Of a stretch of DNA of 13,295 nucleotides, positions 12,183 through 13,295 are shown piece after piece; the first letter of the stretch is position 1, and each line of letters starts with the position of its first letter. A program made the translations under genes and the position numbers. Below the pieces are notes generated by a model, which saw only the letters and a program-made list of their open reading frames with translations, ran no database searches and had not been told where the DNA came from. The DNA comes from an uncultured Collinsella sp. GTDB lineage: Bacteria; Actinomycetota; Coriobacteriia; Coriobacteriales; Coriobacteriaceae. The stretch covers positions 1 through 13,295 of the forward strand of contig USCJ01000021.1 in NCBI GenBank assembly GCA_900553215.1, read 5' to 3'.

Positions 12183-13295
12183 AACCCTCATGGGCAGCAT
12201 CCGCGACTATATGAAGGTCACCGTTGCCACGCCGATGCTCGTGCTTGGCGAGGTGCTCTGCGAGATGCTGATTCCATTTATCACCGCCAACCTGATCGAT
12301 GCCATCAAAGACGGCGCCACCGTGGCCGAGATGCTCCCCACCGCGGGCTTTTTGGTGCTCATCGCGCTCACGTCGCTCGCCTTTGGCGCTGCGGCCGGCA
12401 TCACCTGCAGCCATGCGAGCTGCGGCTTCGCCAAGAACCTGCGCCACGATCTGTTCTACAAGATCCAGACGTTCAGCTTTGCCAACATCGATGAGTTCTC
12501 GAGCTCCTCGCTCGTCACGCGCCTGACCACCGATATCAACAACGTGCAGCAGGCCTTTATGATGATCATCCGTATCGCCGTGCGCGCGCCGCTGGTATTG
12601 ATCTTCGCCTTTACCATGGCGTTTATCATGGGCGGCAGCGTCGCCATGGTCTACCTGGTCATCATTCCGCTGCTGGGCTTTGGACTGTTCTTTATCATCT
12701 TTAAGGTGCGCCCCATCTTCTCGCGCGTGTTCCACAAGTACGATGCCCTTAACGAGTCCGTCGAGGAAAACGTCACCGGCATGCGCGTGGTCAAGAGCTA
12801 TGTGCGCGAAGACTTTGAGAAGGAGAAGTTCGCGACCGCCGCGCGCGACGTCCAGATGGACTTCACCCGCGCCGAGAAGCTGCTCGCCTTTAACAACCCC
12901 ATGATGAACATCTGCGTCAACGGCGCGTTTGTCGTCATCATCTACCTGGGCTCCAAGCTCATTATCACGAGCCAGGGCACGCTGTTCGACGTGGGCCAGC
13001 TCTCCTCGACCTTTACCTATGGTTTCCAGATTCTCATGAGCCTGATGCAGCTGTCGATGATCTTTGTCATGGTGACCATGGCCGACGAATCGGCACACCG
13101 CATTGCCGAGGTGCTGGCCGCCGAGCCCACGATCGCCGATCCCGCCGAGCCCGTGCTCGAGGTTGCCGACGGTTCCATCGACTTTGACCACGTGAGCTTT
13201 AAGTATTCCGCGCATGCGAAACGCCAGGCGCTCGACGATATCGACCTGCACATTACGAGCGGCGAGACCATCGGCATCATCGGCGGCACCGGCTC
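12175..13295 (+). CDS. ABC exporter half-transporter (multidrug type), partial
   Basis: Open to the window end; 373 full codons are visible. ATG at 12175 lies five bases after GGGAGGA and overlaps the marR stop. The type-IV ABC membrane domain spans about residues 15-305 with six helices (hydrophobic cores near 17-37, 57-76, 136-155, 157-177, 247-264, 285-302). Family marks include FANIDEFSSSSLVTRLTTDINNVQ (102-125, the substrate-gate/coupling region) and VEENVTGMRVVKSYVRE (196-212). The nucleotide-binding domain starts near 333 (GSIDFDHVSFKY), and the sequence stops in Walker A (GIIGGTG at 367-373). The order marR then exporter resembles heterodimeric LmrCD/YheIH-type systems, which predicts a second half-transporter just beyond the window. 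The long minus-strand frame over this region is an artefact. Confidence 0.93.
   Translation, partial: MIKTLMGSIRDYMKVTVATPMLVLGEVLCEMLIPFITANLIDAIKDGATVAEMLPTAGFLVLIALTSLAFGAAAGITCSHASCGFAKNLRHDLFYKIQTFSFANIDEFSSSSLVTRLTTDINNVQQAFMMIIRIAVRAPLVLIFAFTMAFIMGGSVAMVYLVIIPLLGFGLFFIIFKVRPIFSRVFHKYDALNESVEENVTGMRVVKSYVREDFEKEKFATAARDVQMDFTRAEKLLAFNNPMMNICVNGAFVVIIYLGSKLIITSQGTLFDVGQLSSTFTYGFQILMSLMQLSMIFVMVTMADESAHRIAEVLAAEPTIADPAEPVLEVADGSIDFDHVSFKYSAHAKRQALDDIDLHITSGETIGIIGGTG

Noticed and set aside
12106..13251. Minus-strand open frame of 381 codons opposite marR and the ABC gene
   Set aside because: The plus-strand frame encodes a clear ABC exporter; the antisense product is a His/Asp-rich shadow with no motif.

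Overview
The base composition (GC-rich), strong Shine-Dalgarno sites, codon use and gene families fit a Gram-positive gut actinobacterium of the Coriobacteriia, most likely Collinsella. This is inferred from overall character, not from a marker gene.

Layout. Minus strand, 127-3040: a LacX/GalM-type aldose 1-epimerase, an acidic single-pass membrane protein of unknown function, and a MerR-family regulator with a ligand-binding C-terminus. Minus strand, 3132-8181: a phenolic-acid decarboxylase locus. In transcription order it holds (1) a two-domain protein joining an LpdD-like D subunit (prenylated-flavin chaperone type) to an isopentenyl-diphosphate-isomerase-like Nudix domain, (2) a DASS/SLC13-type anion permease resembling gallate permeases, (3) a UbiD-type decarboxylase closest to gallate decarboxylase LpdC, and (4) the flavin prenyltransferase UbiX. 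The MerR gene lies just downstream. Plus strand, 8343-10067: an MFS exporter and a low-molecular-weight protein tyrosine phosphatase. Minus strand, 10200-11349: a pyridoxine/pyridoxamine-type kinase translationally coupled to a small TIGR04076-like cysteine-rich protein. Plus strand, 11676-end: a MarR regulator overlapping the first gene of an ABC exporter, which the window cuts in the Walker A motif.

How the genes work together. UbiX makes prenylated FMN from FMN and dimethylallyl monophosphate (DMAP). UbiD needs that cofactor to decarboxylate an aromatic acid brought in by the permease. The fusion protein appears to tie a D-subunit/chaperone domain to an enzyme fold that handles IPP/DMAPP. 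It keeps all five metal ligands of isomerase, but alanine replaces the catalytic cysteine. It may therefore be a dedicated DMAPP-handling or DMAPP-to-DMAP step for cofactor supply. Both transcription units of this locus (fusion gene; permease-ubiD-ubiX) start with the same arrangement: a TTGMCT -35 box overlapping a 19-bp dyad, 16/19 identical between the two sites when read in the matching orientation, and an apparent 19-bp spacer. This is the geometry of MerR-activated promoters, and the neighbouring MerR protein is the natural candidate.

Non-coding structure is unusually rich. A 106-nt, gap-free, covarying three-hairpin element follows the stop codons of both the epimerase and ubiD. A second repeat family (a REP-like hairpin plus a 65-nt long hairpin) caps the 3' ends of both the MerR gene and the fusion gene and supplies their last codon and stop. 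A perfect 19-bp inverted repeat separates the convergent phosphatase and TIGR04076 genes, and REP-like hairpins lie upstream of marR.
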